A stretch of 53,628 bases of DNA from an uncultured Collinsella sp. (GCA_902493535.1 CABUQG010000010.1:1-53628); one strand, 5' to 3'; numbered from the stretch's first letter, positions 1 to 9,183 are shown. Program-made: numbers and translations. Notes: generated by a model not told the origin, from the letters alone.

Positions 1-47
1 AAGCGGTCGGCGGGGCCATTGTGGCTCTTGACAGCGGATTGGGTCAT
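1..47 (-). CDS. Possible 5' end of a gene leaving the window
   Basis: An open frame begins at an ATG at position 47 and reads MTQSAVKSHNGPADR before the window ends. It lies downstream of ileS on the same strand, where many bacteria carry lspA (signal peptidase II), but these residues do not identify it. The only Shine-Dalgarno-like stretch (AGGGAC) is about 12 nt upstream, which is far. An open frame this short can occur by chance, so this is only a pointer to a possible gene. Confidence 0.25.
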   Translation of the reverse strand, partial: MTQSAVKSHNGPADR

Positions 48-160
48 ATGAGCGAAAACGTCCCTAAGCGAGCAAGATGACGTGAAAGAGGAGGGGAGCG
101 TACTTTGGTACGCGACCGACGATTGAACGTCAGATTGCCGCTTAGGGGCGTTTGCAGCGT
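46..160. repeat. Structured intergenic element, copy 1
   Basis: Outer stem P1 is 56-69 with 140-153 (14 bp, one G-U). Stem P2 is TGACGT (78-83) with ACGTCA (127-132). Terminal hairpin P3 is GCGTAC, loop TTTG, GTACGC (98-113). The joining strands are GAAAGAGGAGGGGA (84-97) and GACCGACGATTGA (114-126). The core nearly matches a second copy at 42734-42783, while P1 and P2 differ in sequence but still pair. It lies between ileS and the next minus-strand gene. Direction of transcription is unknown. It could be a non-coding RNA, a leader/3'-UTR structure or a dispersed repeat. Confidence 0.65.
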
Positions 161-162
161 CG

Positions 163-197
163 GTAGGTTACGGCGTTCTACGAACGCCGTAACCTAC
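163..197 (-). terminator. Perfect 16-bp hairpin at the end of ileS
   Basis: The arms 163-178 and 182-197 are perfectly complementary around a 3-nt loop, and the ileS stop codon (194-196) lies in one arm. No T-run follows on the minus strand, so it may stabilise the 3' end or mark processing rather than terminate transcription by itself. Confidence 0.45.
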
Positions 198-2995
198 AGC
201 GCGTCGGCGCAGCGCTTACAGATATGCGCGTGGCCGTTGTACTCGCCGACGGTGGTGCGATAGTTCCAGCAACGGTCGCAGCACTCGCCCTCAGCAGCCT
301 CGATAGCAACGGAAAGCTCCTCGCCCTGCGTCAGCTCAACATCGGAGACGATGTAGAACTCGGCCAGGTCGACGGCCTTGTCGCCGGTCAGCAGCGCATA
401 CATCTCGGCGGGAACGACCGCCTTGACGCGGACCTGCTGGCTCTTAGTGAAGGTGCCGGCAGAACGGGCATCCTCAAGGGCCTTGGTCACGGCGCTACGG
501 AGCTCGAGCGAAGCCTCAAGCACGCCCTCAAACTCATTGGCCTCGTCAACCGTGATGGGCGACTTGTACCAATCGAGCAGCGCGGCGTACTTCTGGTGGT
601 CAACGCAGCCAGCAGGTGCATAGGCCATGGCCTCGTCGACGGTGTAGGACAAGATCGGCTGCAGGTCGCGTATGAGCATCGAGAAGAGCTCGGCGAGCAC
701 GGTCTGGGCGCTGCGGCGCTCGAGCGAGCCGGGCTTCTCGCAGTACAGGCGGTCCTTCAGGGCGTCGAGATACACGTTGGAAAGCTCGGTAACCACGAAG
801 TCGTAGAGCGCACGGTAGGCGCGCGGGAACTCGTAGCTGGCATAGGCGTCGTCGACCTCGGCCTGGACCTGGGTCAGGCGGGCAACCATGAGCTTGTCGA
901 GCGGCAGCAGGTCGTCAAAGGCGACGCCGTCGGTCTCGGGCTCAAACTGGCCCTCGAGCTCGGAGAGCAGGAAGCGCAGCGTGTTGCGGAAACGACGGTA
1001 GGCATCGGACGTACGAGCGAGAATCTCGTGGTCGATGGAAACGTCGGAGCTGGTGTCGACGGAGGCAACCCACAGGCGGATGATGTCGGCGCCCATCTCG
1101 TCGCAGACCTTATTGGGGTCGATCACGTTGCCGAGCGACTTGGACATCTTGCGGCCCTGGCCGTCGAGGGTGAAGCCCTGCGAGACGACCGCCTTGTACG
1201 GAGCATGGCCGTTGGCACCCACCGAGGTGAGCAGCGAGCTCTGGAACCAACCGCGATGCTGGTCGGAGCCCTCGAGATACACGTCAGCCGGGTACTCAAG
1301 CTCGGGTCGATACTCGCAGACGGCCTTCCAGGACACGCCGGAGTCCCACCACACGTCGAGAATGTCCTTATCAGCCTTGAGGTGATGGCCGCCACACTTG
1401 GGGCAAACGCAAGCCTCGCCCAGGTAACTCTCGGGAGCGTCGGTGAACCAGGCGTCGGAGCCCTTCTCGTGGAAGAGCTTGATGACGGCGTCGAGCGTGG
1501 CGTCGTTCATGACCTTCTCGCCGCAGTCGGCGCAAGTGTAGCTGGGGATAGGCACGCCCCAGTTGCGCTGACGGCTGATGCACCAGTCGGGACGCTGCTC
1601 GACCATGGCGCCGATGCGGTTGGCCGCGTGGGCCGGATACCACTTGACGTTCTCGCGGACCTCTTTGCCAGCCTGCTCGCGCAAACCGGTCTTGTCCATC
1701 GAGACAAACCACTGGTCGGTAGCACGGAAGAGCACCGGGTGCTTGCAACGCCAGCAGTGCGGATAGCTGTGCGTGATCTTCTTCTCGAGGACTAGGGTAC
1801 CGCGCTCGCGCAGGAACTCGATGATGTGCGGGTTGGCCTCATCGGTGTCCATACCGCTGAAGGGGCCACCGGTGCCAAACTCCTCGCCGGTGTAGAACTT
1901 GCCGTCGTCATCGACCGGCATGCAGATGTCGGTGATGCCCTCCTTGAGGCAGGCAAAGTAGTCGTCGACGCCGTGGCCGGGCGAGTTGTGGACAATACCG
2001 GTACCGTCATCGACACCGACGTAATCGGCCAGCAGCGCCACGCCCTCGACACCGTCGAAGATCGGCTGCTTGTAGTGGATGTGGTGGAAGGTCTCGGCGG
2101 GAACCACATAGGGCTTGCCGTCGACCATAACCGGAGTGTACTCCCAGCCAAACTCCTCGCAGCACTTAGGAGCCAGGTCCTCGAGCATGACCTCGGCGCG
2201 GCCGTCGTGCTCAACGGCGACGTAGGCGGCGCCGGGCTTGAGGGAAACTGCCTGGTCGGAGGGGATGGTCCACGGCGTGGTCGTCCAGATGATAAAGTCG
2301 ACCGGGCCGTCGAAGTTCTCGAGACCGGCGGGCTTGGAGGTCATCTCAAAGCGCACGAAGATGGACGGGCTCGTCTCGTCGGAGTACTCAATCTCGGCCT
2401 CAGCGAGTGCGGTATGGCAGTGCTTGCACCAGTGGACGGGCTTGTGACCGCGATAGATCATGCCCTTGTCGAACATGGCCTTGAAAACCTCGATGTCGGC
2501 GGCGTCATGCTGGTGATAGAGCGTCAGATAGGGGTTGTCCCAATCGCCGAGCACGCCCAGGCGACGGAAGCCGGCCTTCTGCAGCTCGATGTTCTCGACA
2601 GCGAACTTATTGCAAAGCTCACGGATCTGAGCCGTGGAGGTCTGGTTGAACTTCTCGGTGCCGAGCTTCTCCTCGACTTTATGCTCGATCGGCTGACCGT
2701 GGCAGTCCCAACCGGGGACATAGGGAACTTCGCAGCCCTGCATCATCCAGTAACGGTTGATCATGTCCTTGGAGATCTTGTTCATGGCGTGGCCGATGTG
2801 GATCGGGCCGTTGGCGTACGGAGGACCGTCGTGCAGCACGAACTTCTTGTGACCCTCGTTCTTCTTCAGAACCTGCTCGTAGACCTTGTTGTCCTGCCAG
2901 TCCTTGAGTCGCTTGGGCTCGGACTTGGAAAGACCGGCACGCATGGGAAAACCGGTCTTGGGCAGATTCATCGTCTGCTTGTACTCGTTTGCCAC
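194..2995 (-). CDS. ileS: Isoleucine-tRNA ligase (IleS)
   Basis: A 933-residue class I aminoacyl-tRNA synthetase that charges tRNA-Ile in the cytosol. The HIGH signature is at residues 66-69 within PYANGPIHIGHA, KMSKS appears as GRKMSKSLGN about two thirds along, and the C-terminus carries the Cys-rich zinc knuckle of IleS (CCDRCWNYR, then CKRC). Length is normal for bacterial IleS. The start is a GTG preceded by AAGGGG. Transcription is probably controlled by the isoleucine T-box directly upstream. No sign of damage. Confidence 0.98.
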   Translation of the reverse strand: MANEYKQTMNLPKTGFPMRAGLSKSEPKRLKDWQDNKVYEQVLKKNEGHKKFVLHDGPPYANGPIHIGHAMNKISKDMINRYWMMQGCEVPYVPGWDCHGQPIEHKVEEKLGTEKFNQTSTAQIRELCNKFAVENIELQKAGFRRLGVLGDWDNPYLTLYHQHDAADIEVFKAMFDKGMIYRGHKPVHWCKHCHTALAEAEIEYSDETSPSIFVRFEMTSKPAGLENFDGPVDFIIWTTTPWTIPSDQAVSLKPGAAYVAVEHDGRAEVMLEDLAPKCCEEFGWEYTPVMVDGKPYVVPAETFHHIHYKQPIFDGVEGVALLADYVGVDDGTGIVHNSPGHGVDDYFACLKEGITDICMPVDDDGKFYTGEEFGTGGPFSGMDTDEANPHIIEFLRERGTLVLEKKITHSYPHCWRCKHPVLFRATDQWFVSMDKTGLREQAGKEVRENVKWYPAHAANRIGAMVEQRPDWCISRQRNWGVPIPSYTCADCGEKVMNDATLDAVIKLFHEKGSDAWFTDAPESYLGEACVCPKCGGHHLKADKDILDVWWDSGVSWKAVCEYRPELEYPADVYLEGSDQHRGWFQSSLLTSVGANGHAPYKAVVSQGFTLDGQGRKMSKSLGNVIDPNKVCDEMGADIIRLWVASVDTSSDVSIDHEILARTSDAYRRFRNTLRFLLSELEGQFEPETDGVAFDDLLPLDKLMVARLTQVQAEVDDAYASYEFPRAYRALYDFVVTELSNVYLDALKDRLYCEKPGSLERRSAQTVLAELFSMLIRDLQPILSYTVDEAMAYAPAGCVDHQKYAALLDWYKSPITVDEANEFEGVLEASLELRSAVTKALEDARSAGTFTKSQQVRVKAVVPAEMYALLTGDKAVDLAEFYIVSDVELTQGEELSVAIEAAEGECCDRCWNYRTTVGEYNGHAHICKRCADAL

Positions 2996-3038
2996 GGTAC
3001 CCCTTTCATGTCATGGGCGCGCACGCCCTCTGGGCACC

Positions 3039-3345
3039 AAAAAAGCGCCCGTCCCTACAAGCTGGGACGAAGCGCCGCAAAACGGGCTGCACGCCCGCAA
3101 AAGCTCTTCGCTTAACCACCCAGCTTAGATGCCCTCGCCCGCATATTCGCGCGCTCGCATCCGTTACTCGGCTGGCCTGTATCGACGACCATCTCGGCGA
3201 TGTCTACTAAGACGAACCTGCACGGCACGTCCGTTGGGACCGCAGCTCCGGGGTGATTTTCATCGGTCGCATGCACGGGTTCTCAGCGCACCCCGCTCTC
3301 TGTAGCATGCGGACGGCCGACTACTCGTCCCCATCAACGCTTATG
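3039..3345 (-). promoter_or_regulatory. T-box riboswitch, isoleucine specifier, upstream of ileS
   Basis: Read on the minus strand the leader shows Stem I landmarks (GAGTAG, ACAGAGAGC, GCTGAGAACCCG) and a specifier loop GAAAATCACC whose codon is AUC (3255-3257), matching Ile. The antiterminator pairs 3119-3125 with 3060-3066 and 3106-3111 with 3067-3072 around a 7-nt bulge TGGTTAA (3112-3118). The competing terminator is 3045-3055 with 3064-3075, followed by six Ts (3039-3044). UGGU can pair with the ACCA end of uncharged tRNA-Ile. The bulge departs from the usual UGGNACC. A possible -10 (TAGCAT with upstream TG) lies just upstream. Confidence 0.93.
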
Positions 3346-3481
3346 CGGTGTATGCTAGCACGTTCCGCGCCGGCGAAAAACCCTCAACACTGGTTTTATA
3401 CGTTCGAAATTTCTCGCTATTGCAACCCTTCTCTAGGAGCAAAATACCTGAAAGCACTCTATCGAACGAAAGAAGGTTGCT

Positions 3482-4570
3482 ATGCGCACGATTGGAATGA
3501 GCGACTACACCGTTGGCGAGGATTGCTTTACCGAGCTGCCCGCCGCACTGGCAGAGTACGGCGCGAAGAAGGTCGCCATCATTGGCGGCAAGCGAGCCCT
3601 GGCTGCGGCGCTGCCGGGCATCGAGGCGGCACTTGAAGGTACCGATGTCGAGGTCCTGGAGACACGCGTCTATGGCACCAACAGTACGCGTGCCAATATT
3701 GCCAAGGTTGTGAACTCCCCTGCCTGCCAGGAAGCCGACGTGCTCATTGCTTGCGGCGGCGGCAAGGCGCTCGACACCGTGAAGACCGCAGCCATCGAGC
3801 TCAAGAAGATCGTCTTTACGGTCCCGACGATCTGTTCCAACTGCTCCGCCGCGACCGCCATTGCCGTCGTGTACAACGACGACGGCTCGCTCGAGGGCTA
3901 TTCATACCCCAACCGACCGGCGCACATCTTCATCAACCCCAAGATCATCGCCGAGGCACCGGCGGAGTACTTCTGGGCCGGCGTGGGTGATGCCCTGTCC
4001 AAGCAGCCCGAGGTCGAGTACGCCACGAGCGCCGGCAACTTGGAGCACACCGCCGGTCTTGGCCTGGCACTCGCCCACACCTGCTCCGAGCCGCTGTTTA
4101 CCTATGGCGTCCAGGGTCTAGAGGACGTGCGCCAGGACCTGTCGAGCGAGGCCGTCAAGCAGATCGCGCTCGACATCGTGGTCAACACGGGCTACGTCTC
4201 CAACCTGACCAACCAAAACGATTACTACTACAACTCGAGCGTGGCACATGCGTTCTACAACGCCACGTGCAGCATTCCGCGTGAGGGCACCTACCTGCAC
4301 GGCGAGGTCGTGAGCCTGGGCGTGCTGGTCCTGTTTGCCTATACGGGCGACACCGAGAACCTTGAACGCTACGCTGCCTTTAACAAGCAGATGGGCCTGC
4401 CCGTGACGCTTGAGCAGGTCGGGCTTTCCGAGGCAGACATCCCGGCCCTGTGCGAGTTCGCACACGCCACCAACGAGTGGAAGCAGGGAAACCCCGAGCC
4501 CTTCACCGACGAAAAGTTCGCCGCCGCCATCAAGGCCGCCAACGCCTACGGCCACTCTATCCTGGCCTAA
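3482..4570 (+). CDS. Glycerol-dehydrogenase-like, metal-dependent alcohol dehydrogenase family
   Basis: A 362-residue cytosolic NAD(P)-dependent dehydrogenase of the iron/zinc ADH (glycerol dehydrogenase-like) family. The nucleotide-binding part includes IGGKRA and the glycine-rich IACGGGKALDT. Family metal ligands are plausible at the Asp of WAGVGDAL, the His of SVAHAFYNA and the His of TYLHGEVVSLG. The start follows AGAAGG by a good spacing. It is divergent from ileS, and no operon partner suggests the substrate. Glycerol itself is only one possibility. It ends at a strong intrinsic terminator. Confidence 0.85.
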   Translation: MRTIGMSDYTVGEDCFTELPAALAEYGAKKVAIIGGKRALAAALPGIEAALEGTDVEVLETRVYGTNSTRANIAKVVNSPACQEADVLIACGGGKALDTVKTAAIELKKIVFTVPTICSNCSAATAIAVVYNDDGSLEGYSYPNRPAHIFINPKIIAEAPAEYFWAGVGDALSKQPEVEYATSAGNLEHTAGLGLALAHTCSEPLFTYGVQGLEDVRQDLSSEAVKQIALDIVVNTGYVSNLTNQNDYYYNSSVAHAFYNATCSIPREGTYLHGEVVSLGVLVLFAYTGDTENLERYAAFNKQMGLPVTLEQVGLSEADIPALCEFAHATNEWKQGNPEPFTDEKFAAAIKAANAYGHSILA

Positions 4571-4581
4571 CCGACCAAAAC

Positions 4582-4618
4582 CGCCACAAAGGGGACAAGC
4601 ACCTTTGTGGCGTTTTTT
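4582..4618. terminator. Intrinsic terminator, probably bidirectional
   Basis: CGCCACAAAGG (4582-4592) pairs with CCTTTGTGGCG (4602-4612). Six Ts follow on the plus strand and GGTTTTGG on the minus strand. It separates the convergent dehydrogenase and DUF523 genes; the DUF523 stop codon lies in the T-run. Confidence 0.9.
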
Positions 4619-5072
4619 ATTGCCGTAACATGCTCGAGTCGAATTCGCTTGCCGGGATCACACGGTAGCCGTGGTGCAGGAGCAGGTCGACGAAAACGCC
4701 GTTACCCGCGGTGAGGGCGCCGTTAAAGGTTCCGTTGTAGATATGGCCCGCGCCGCACGAGGGACTACGGTCCTGCAGAATGCACGCGGCGATCTCTTCC
4801 GGCCCACCCGCCTGCTCGCACATGTCGAGCGCACGTTGGGCGCCTAGGCGAAATTCGCGATCGACCGAGATGCCCTCGCAGGTACGAACCTCTCCGTTCA
4901 CAATCTCGGACGGCTTACGCGGAGTGGGCAGGCCGCCAAAAACCTCAGGACACACCAACAGGACCTCAGTCCCCGTGCGTTCGCAGGCCTCGACCAACGC
5001 ACGATGGTAGTTGTCGAGCCCGTTATACTTGCAGCTCTCGCCCATCAAGCAGGCGCTCACCACGATCTTCAT
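4617..5072 (-). CDS. DUF523 family protein
   Basis: A small cytosolic protein of about 151 residues. The family signature is clear: SACLMGESCKYNG at the N-terminus, VCPEVFGGLPTPR, and RSPSCG, giving conserved cysteines suited to metal or Fe-S binding. The biochemical role of the family is not established. The ATG at 5072 (MKIVVSACL) is chosen because GAGGGGG lies at good spacing; an ATG at 5078 and a TTG at 5087 are in frame upstream. An intrinsic terminator separates it from ftsH. Confidence 0.88.
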   Translation of the reverse strand: MKIVVSACLMGESCKYNGLDNYHRALVEACERTGTEVLLVCPEVFGGLPTPRKPSEIVNGEVRTCEGISVDREFRLGAQRALDMCEQAGGPEEIAACILQDRSPSCGAGHIYNGTFNGALTAGNGVFVDLLLHHGYRVIPASEFDSSMLRQ

Positions 5073-5089
5073 TTCCATCCCCCTCAAGC

Positions 5090-5126
5090 AAAACGCCCCA
5101 TTTGAGAAAGCTGCTCAAATGGGGCG
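5090..5126 (-). terminator. Terminator after ftsH
   Basis: A perfect 13-bp stem (5094-5106 with 5114-5126) with a 7-nt loop is followed on the minus strand by GTTTTGC. It lies between the ftsH stop and the DUF523 start. Confidence 0.75.
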
Positions 5127-5153
5127 TCGGCGTTTACTGGCTCGGCCGCGGCT

Positions 5154-7061
5154 TTACTGCTGCTTGGGCATCAGCGGATTCTCGCGCGTGAGGAGGTTCA
5201 TGAACTCCTCACCCGTGATGGTCTCCTTCTTGTACAGATAACGAGCCAGCTCATGGAGCTTGAACTTGTTTTCCTTGAGGATCTGCAGGGCGCGATCATG
5301 CGCGTCCTCGATCAGCTTAGCGACAATCGCGTCCACACGCTCGGCCGTACCGGGGGCGCAGGTGAGCGACGTATCCTGGTTGAGGTACGCATTCTGGACG
5401 GTACCGAGCGCCATCATGCCAAACTCGTCGGACATACCAAAGCGCGTCACCATGTTGCGGGCGAGCTTGGTGGCCTGCTCGATATCGTTGGCGGCACCGG
5501 TCGTCATCTCGCCAAAGATGAGCTCCTCGGCCGCGCGACCACCGCAGTAGACGGCGAGCTTATCCAGGACCTCCTGGCGCGTGGTCAGGAAGCGCTCGTC
5601 CTCCTCGACCTGCATGGTGTAGCCCAGGGCACCGCTCGTGCGCGGAACGATGGTGATCTTCGTGACCGGCGCAGAGCCCTTCTGGCGAGCGGCAACAATG
5701 GCATGGCCGATCTCATGGTAGGAAACGACCTGCTTCTCGTGGTCGGAAAGCACCGTGGACTTACGCTGTTGGCCGGCAATGACGACCTCCACCGACTCCT
5801 CGAAGTCGTCCTGGGTTGCACGCTTGCGACCTTCGCGAACGGCGCGCAGGGCGCCCTCGTTGATGATATTGGCCAAATCGGCGCCCGAGGCACCAGGCGT
5901 GGCGCGGGCAATCGCGGTCAGATCGATCGGCGGCTGGGTCTTCACGCTCTTGGCGTGCAGCTCAAGGATATTCTTGCGACCGGTCAAATCGGGCAGCTCG
6001 ACGGGAATGCGGCGGTCAAAGCGACCGGGACGCAACAGAGCCGGGTCAAGGCTGTCGGGGCGGTTGGTGGCAGCAAGGACGACGATGCCCTTGTGGTTAT
6101 CGAAGCCGTCCATCTCGGTCAGCAACTGATTGAGCGTCTGCTCGCGCTCGTCGTTGCCGCTAAAGCCGCCGCCATCACGCTTTTTGCCGATGGTATCGAT
6201 CTCATCGATAAAAACGATGCACGGGGCCTTTTCCTTGGCCTGCTTAAACAGGTCACGAACCTTAGCAGCGCCGCGACCAACAAACATCTCAACGAACTCA
6301 GAGCCCGAAATGCTAAAGAACGGAACACCGGCCTCGCCGGCAACAGCCTTGGCAAGCAGGGTCTTACCGGTACCCGGAGGGCCAACAAGGAGAGCACCGC
6401 GCGGCAGCTTGGCGCCGATCTCCTCGTAGCGCTGCGGCTTCTCCAGAAAGTCGACGACCTCCTTGAGAGATTCCTTGGCCTCTTCCTGGCCGGCGACGTC
6501 CTTAAAGGTCACGCCCACGTCCTTGGAGGCGATCACGCGCGCGCCGGACTTACCAAGTCCGCCGCCGCCAAAACCGCCGCCGCCAAAGTTCATCGACGGG
6601 CCGTCATCGCCCATAGCCTTCTTCATGCGGCGGTTGAGCCACCAACCGATGAGGAAGAAAATCGCCATGGGAAGAATGAGTGTGAGCAGGTAGTAGGTCA
6701 TCAAACCCGAGTTCTTATCGGGAACGACCGACTCCAGCGAAGCGCCAGACTCAAGCACGCGATCGGTAAAGCCCGCATCGTTCGGCACACCGGTCGTCTT
6801 ATAGGCGATGTTCTCGTCCTCGCCCTTCTTGGTGTAATAAATCGAGTAATCGTCCGTGTTGTACTCGACCTTGTCGACACTCTTCTTATCGAGGGCTTTG
6901 ACAAACGTCGAGTAATCGGTCTTCGTAATCTGCTGCGTGTGACCGATGTTGGGGAACAGAACGGTCGAGAGCACGAGGTAGACGACGAAGGCGATGAGCA
7001 CGTAGAGGATCATATTCCGTCTACGCTTGTTGTCATCCATCTCCATCTGCTTGAACTCCAT
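5154..7061 (-). CDS. ftsH: ATP-dependent zinc metalloprotease FtsH
   Basis: A membrane-anchored AAA+ protease (635 residues) that degrades misfolded membrane and regulatory proteins. TM1 is near residues 16-36, an extracytoplasmic domain follows, TM2 is near 120-141, then a Gly-rich linker (160-170). Walker A is GPPGTGKT (227-234), Walker B FIDEID (about 284-289), the second region of homology ends in RPGRFDR, and the zinc site is HEIGH (449-453). The ATG at 7061 has a poor ribosome site; ATGs at 7046 or 7040 are possible. It diverges from the cobalamin adenosyltransferase gene. Confidence 0.97.
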   Translation of the reverse strand: MEFKQMEMDDNKRRRNMILYVLIAFVVYLVLSTVLFPNIGHTQQITKTDYSTFVKALDKKSVDKVEYNTDDYSIYYTKKGEDENIAYKTTGVPNDAGFTDRVLESGASLESVVPDKNSGLMTYYLLTLILPMAIFFLIGWWLNRRMKKAMGDDGPSMNFGGGGFGGGGLGKSGARVIASKDVGVTFKDVAGQEEAKESLKEVVDFLEKPQRYEEIGAKLPRGALLVGPPGTGKTLLAKAVAGEAGVPFFSISGSEFVEMFVGRGAAKVRDLFKQAKEKAPCIVFIDEIDTIGKKRDGGGFSGNDEREQTLNQLLTEMDGFDNHKGIVVLAATNRPDSLDPALLRPGRFDRRIPVELPDLTGRKNILELHAKSVKTQPPIDLTAIARATPGASGADLANIINEGALRAVREGRKRATQDDFEESVEVVIAGQQRKSTVLSDHEKQVVSYHEIGHAIVAARQKGSAPVTKITIVPRTSGALGYTMQVEEDERFLTTRQEVLDKLAVYCGGRAAEELIFGEMTTGAANDIEQATKLARNMVTRFGMSDEFGMMALGTVQNAYLNQDTSLTCAPGTAERVDAIVAKLIEDAHDRALQILKENKFKLHELARYLYKKETITGEEFMNLLTRENPLMPKQQ

Positions 7062-7138
7062 CTACTGGGGTTGATAATGCTTTCTAGAATACCCAACCCG
7101 GACGGCGATAAACCGACGCCGGGCACGAAAGGACAGAG

Positions 7139-7624
7139 ATGGCATCACTGTAAGTCGGCAAGGTTCAAATCTATACAGGCGACGGCAAGGGCAAGACGAC
7201 GGCTGCGCTGGGGCTCGCGCTGCGCGCGACGGGCTACGGACTCGACGTTCTTAGGCTGCAGTTTGCCAAGAAACTTCACTGCGCCGAGCATGATGCGGCG
7301 CCCCGTTTGGGTCTGCGCATCGTACAAGCCGACCGCGACACGCCCGAGGCCTGCGCGGCGCAGATCATGGAGCTCGCATGCGAGCAGATATCACAGGTCG
7401 ATGTTCTGATTTTGGACGAACTCGGCGAGGCCATGCGCCGAGGTTTCGTGACGCGCAAGGATGTGGAGGGGCTGATCGCACTGAAGCCTACCACCACAGA
7501 GCTCGTGCTCACCGGCCGCGGGCTGCTGCCGTTGGCCGACCTCGCGGACTTAGTCACCGAAATGCGCCCCGTCAAACACTACTTCGACGAAGGCCTCTTA
7601 GCCCGCCAAGGCATCGAATACTAA
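7139..7624 (+). pseudogene. Cob(I)yrinic acid a,c-diamide adenosyltransferase (BtuR/CobO type) with an early in-frame stop
   Basis: The frame encodes a CobO/BtuR-type adenosyltransferase of vitamin B12 synthesis or salvage: P-loop GDGKGKTTAALGLALRA, VDVLILDELGEAM, LVLTGRG, ADLVTEMRPVKHYF and GIEY at the C-terminus. An ATG at 7139 with AAAGGA upstream has the right position and frame but meets TAA at 7151-7153 after MASL. No normal start codon lies between that stop and the P-loop; the next usable one (TTG 7307) would delete the P-loop. The rest is intact, so this is a recent nonsense mutation, a base-call error or non-standard initiation. The protein is short for the family (about 157 residues after the stop). 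Confidence 0.7.
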
Positions 7625-7625
7625 T

Positions 7626-7708
7626 TGATCCGAAGGGGACGGAGGAAAACGGATCATCGACATCGCGACGGAGAGCAATGATCCATTTTCCTCCGCCCCA
7701 AGGGATCA
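7626..7708. repeat. Nested palindromic intergenic element with GGGGAC
   Basis: Arms 7635-7657 and 7678-7699 pair nearly perfectly (22-23 bp, few mismatches) around a loop of about 20 nt. An outer TGATCC/GGATCA pair flanks them, and the same heptamer type recurs at the inner end of each arm. The element reaches the stop codon of the MATE gene. It may serve both convergent genes as a terminator, but no T-run is present, so it looks more like a REP-type repeat. Confidence 0.6.
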
Positions 7709-9058
7709 TTGGGCGGTGGCGCGGCCGAGCCAGTTGCCGCTGTGGTGGTAGATGGTGAACATCATGGCGGTGATGAGCCAGGTTACGGGGTAGACCAGCA
7801 GCAGGTGCTCAAGCGACGGATCGAACGGCATAATCGCAAACACCCAGATCACCCTGAGCACGACGGTGCCAAAAATCGTGAGCAGCATGGGCTGCAAGCT
7901 CACGCCGGCGCCGCGGATGGAACCCGAGGCGTTCTCGATAATCGAGAAAATCGCATAGAACGGCGCAATGAAATGGAGGATGGTCGTGGTGTACGCCGAA
8001 ATCGAAGCATCGTCGACAAACAGGCGCGACAACGGACCCGAGAACACCAGCAGCACGGCAGACAGGCCACCAATGAGCATAAACGACAGCACGAGCGACG
8101 TATGGTAGCCCTTTCGCATGCGCTCGTAGTTGCGCGCACCAAAGTTCTGTGCCGAGAACGTGGTAATCGACACGCCAAGCGCCTCGGTAACCATCCAGAC
8201 AATGCCATCCAGGCGGCCCGAAAGACCCCAAGCCGTGGTGACATCGGCACCAAACGAGTTGACCGACACCTGAATCAAAACGTTGGAAATCGAATACGCA
8301 GCAGACTGAAAGCCAAGCGGCAGACCACACGAAATCATGCTCTTACAAATACCAGGATCAATGCCGAGTTTGGACAGTGAAAGCCGCCACGCACCCGGTG
8401 CGTGCATCATACGAATCACGATCATCGTGGCATTGGAGCAAATGGTCAGCGCCACCGCGATGCCGCAGCCCAGAGCCTCCATATGAAGTACGGCAACGAA
8501 GATGACATCCAGCACCGCATTAACAAGGCAGCCGGAAGCGATGATCACAGCGGGCCCGCGCGTGTCGCCCACGGCGCGCAGCAATGCCGTTCCCATATTG
8601 AGCAGCAGCGCCGCAACCATGGCGGCAAAATAGCAACGGGCATAGGCCACGCCCTCGGCCAATAGTTCATGCGGCGTATTCATAAGCACCAGCATGGGCT
8701 CAACGAACACTATGCCAAGAATCGAGAAAACGATTCCGCCCACCAGCGCGAGCGTCATGGCCGTATGGACCGATCGGCTCAGGCGCTCGTCATCGTGCTG
8801 GCCAAAAAACTGGCCCGTAATGACCGCGCAGCCGGCACCGACGCCAACGCAAAAGCCAATGCAGAGCTCGGTGAGCACCATCGTGGCCTGAATGCCACCC
8901 AGCGCGAGCTTGCCGCCAAACTGACCGACGATATAGGTACCGATAAGCGTGTATGCCTGCTGAAAGAACGAACTAAAGAAGATGGGAACGCACAGCGACA
9001 GCAGCTGCTGCCAAATGACACCCTGCGTTACATCGATAGCCGTAGATTTCTTAGCCAC
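7706..9058 (-). CDS. MATE family efflux transporter
   Basis: A 450-residue inner-membrane protein with about 12 hydrophobic segments in two related halves, as in NorM/DinF-type multidrug/toxin exporters driven by Na+ or H+. The N-terminal half carries LCVPIFFSSFFQQAYTLIGT, a typical MATE start. The GTG start at 9058 has GGGAGGG five nt upstream. It stands alone, convergent with the adenosyltransferase frame, and its stop overlaps a palindrome. The substrate cannot be read from sequence. Confidence 0.9.
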   Translation of the reverse strand: MAKKSTAIDVTQGVIWQQLLSLCVPIFFSSFFQQAYTLIGTYIVGQFGGKLALGGIQATMVLTELCIGFCVGVGAGCAVITGQFFGQHDDERLSRSVHTAMTLALVGGIVFSILGIVFVEPMLVLMNTPHELLAEGVAYARCYFAAMVAALLLNMGTALLRAVGDTRGPAVIIASGCLVNAVLDVIFVAVLHMEALGCGIAVALTICSNATMIVIRMMHAPGAWRLSLSKLGIDPGICKSMISCGLPLGFQSAAYSISNVLIQVSVNSFGADVTTAWGLSGRLDGIVWMVTEALGVSITTFSAQNFGARNYERMRKGYHTSLVLSFMLIGGLSAVLLVFSGPLSRLFVDDASISAYTTTILHFIAPFYAIFSIIENASGSIRGAGVSLQPMLLTIFGTVVLRVIWVFAIMPFDPSLEHLLLVYPVTWLITAMMFTIYHHSGNWLGRATAQ

Positions 9059-9183
9059 ACGCCCTCCCCACTAGCGTACGTCATACAACAAAACGGCAAT
9101 TTAAGACCAAAGCCGACACCAGCTTAGCACCGACCAGCGTCGGCCGAAACGCCCCGAACCACAGCCCGGTGCGAAATATCTGT

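Noticed and set aside
78..132. tRNA or tRNA-like gene in the structured element (GGTTTGAA in copy 2 resembles a T loop)
   Set aside because: No cloverleaf, anticodon arm or acceptor stem can be drawn.
7062..7138. Cobalamin riboswitch before the adenosyltransferase gene
   Set aside because: The gap is only 77 nt and lacks a B12 box.
5253..7409. Long plus-strand open frame opposite ftsH
   Set aside because: It mirrors the ftsH codons, has no domain, and arises from GC-rich codon bias.
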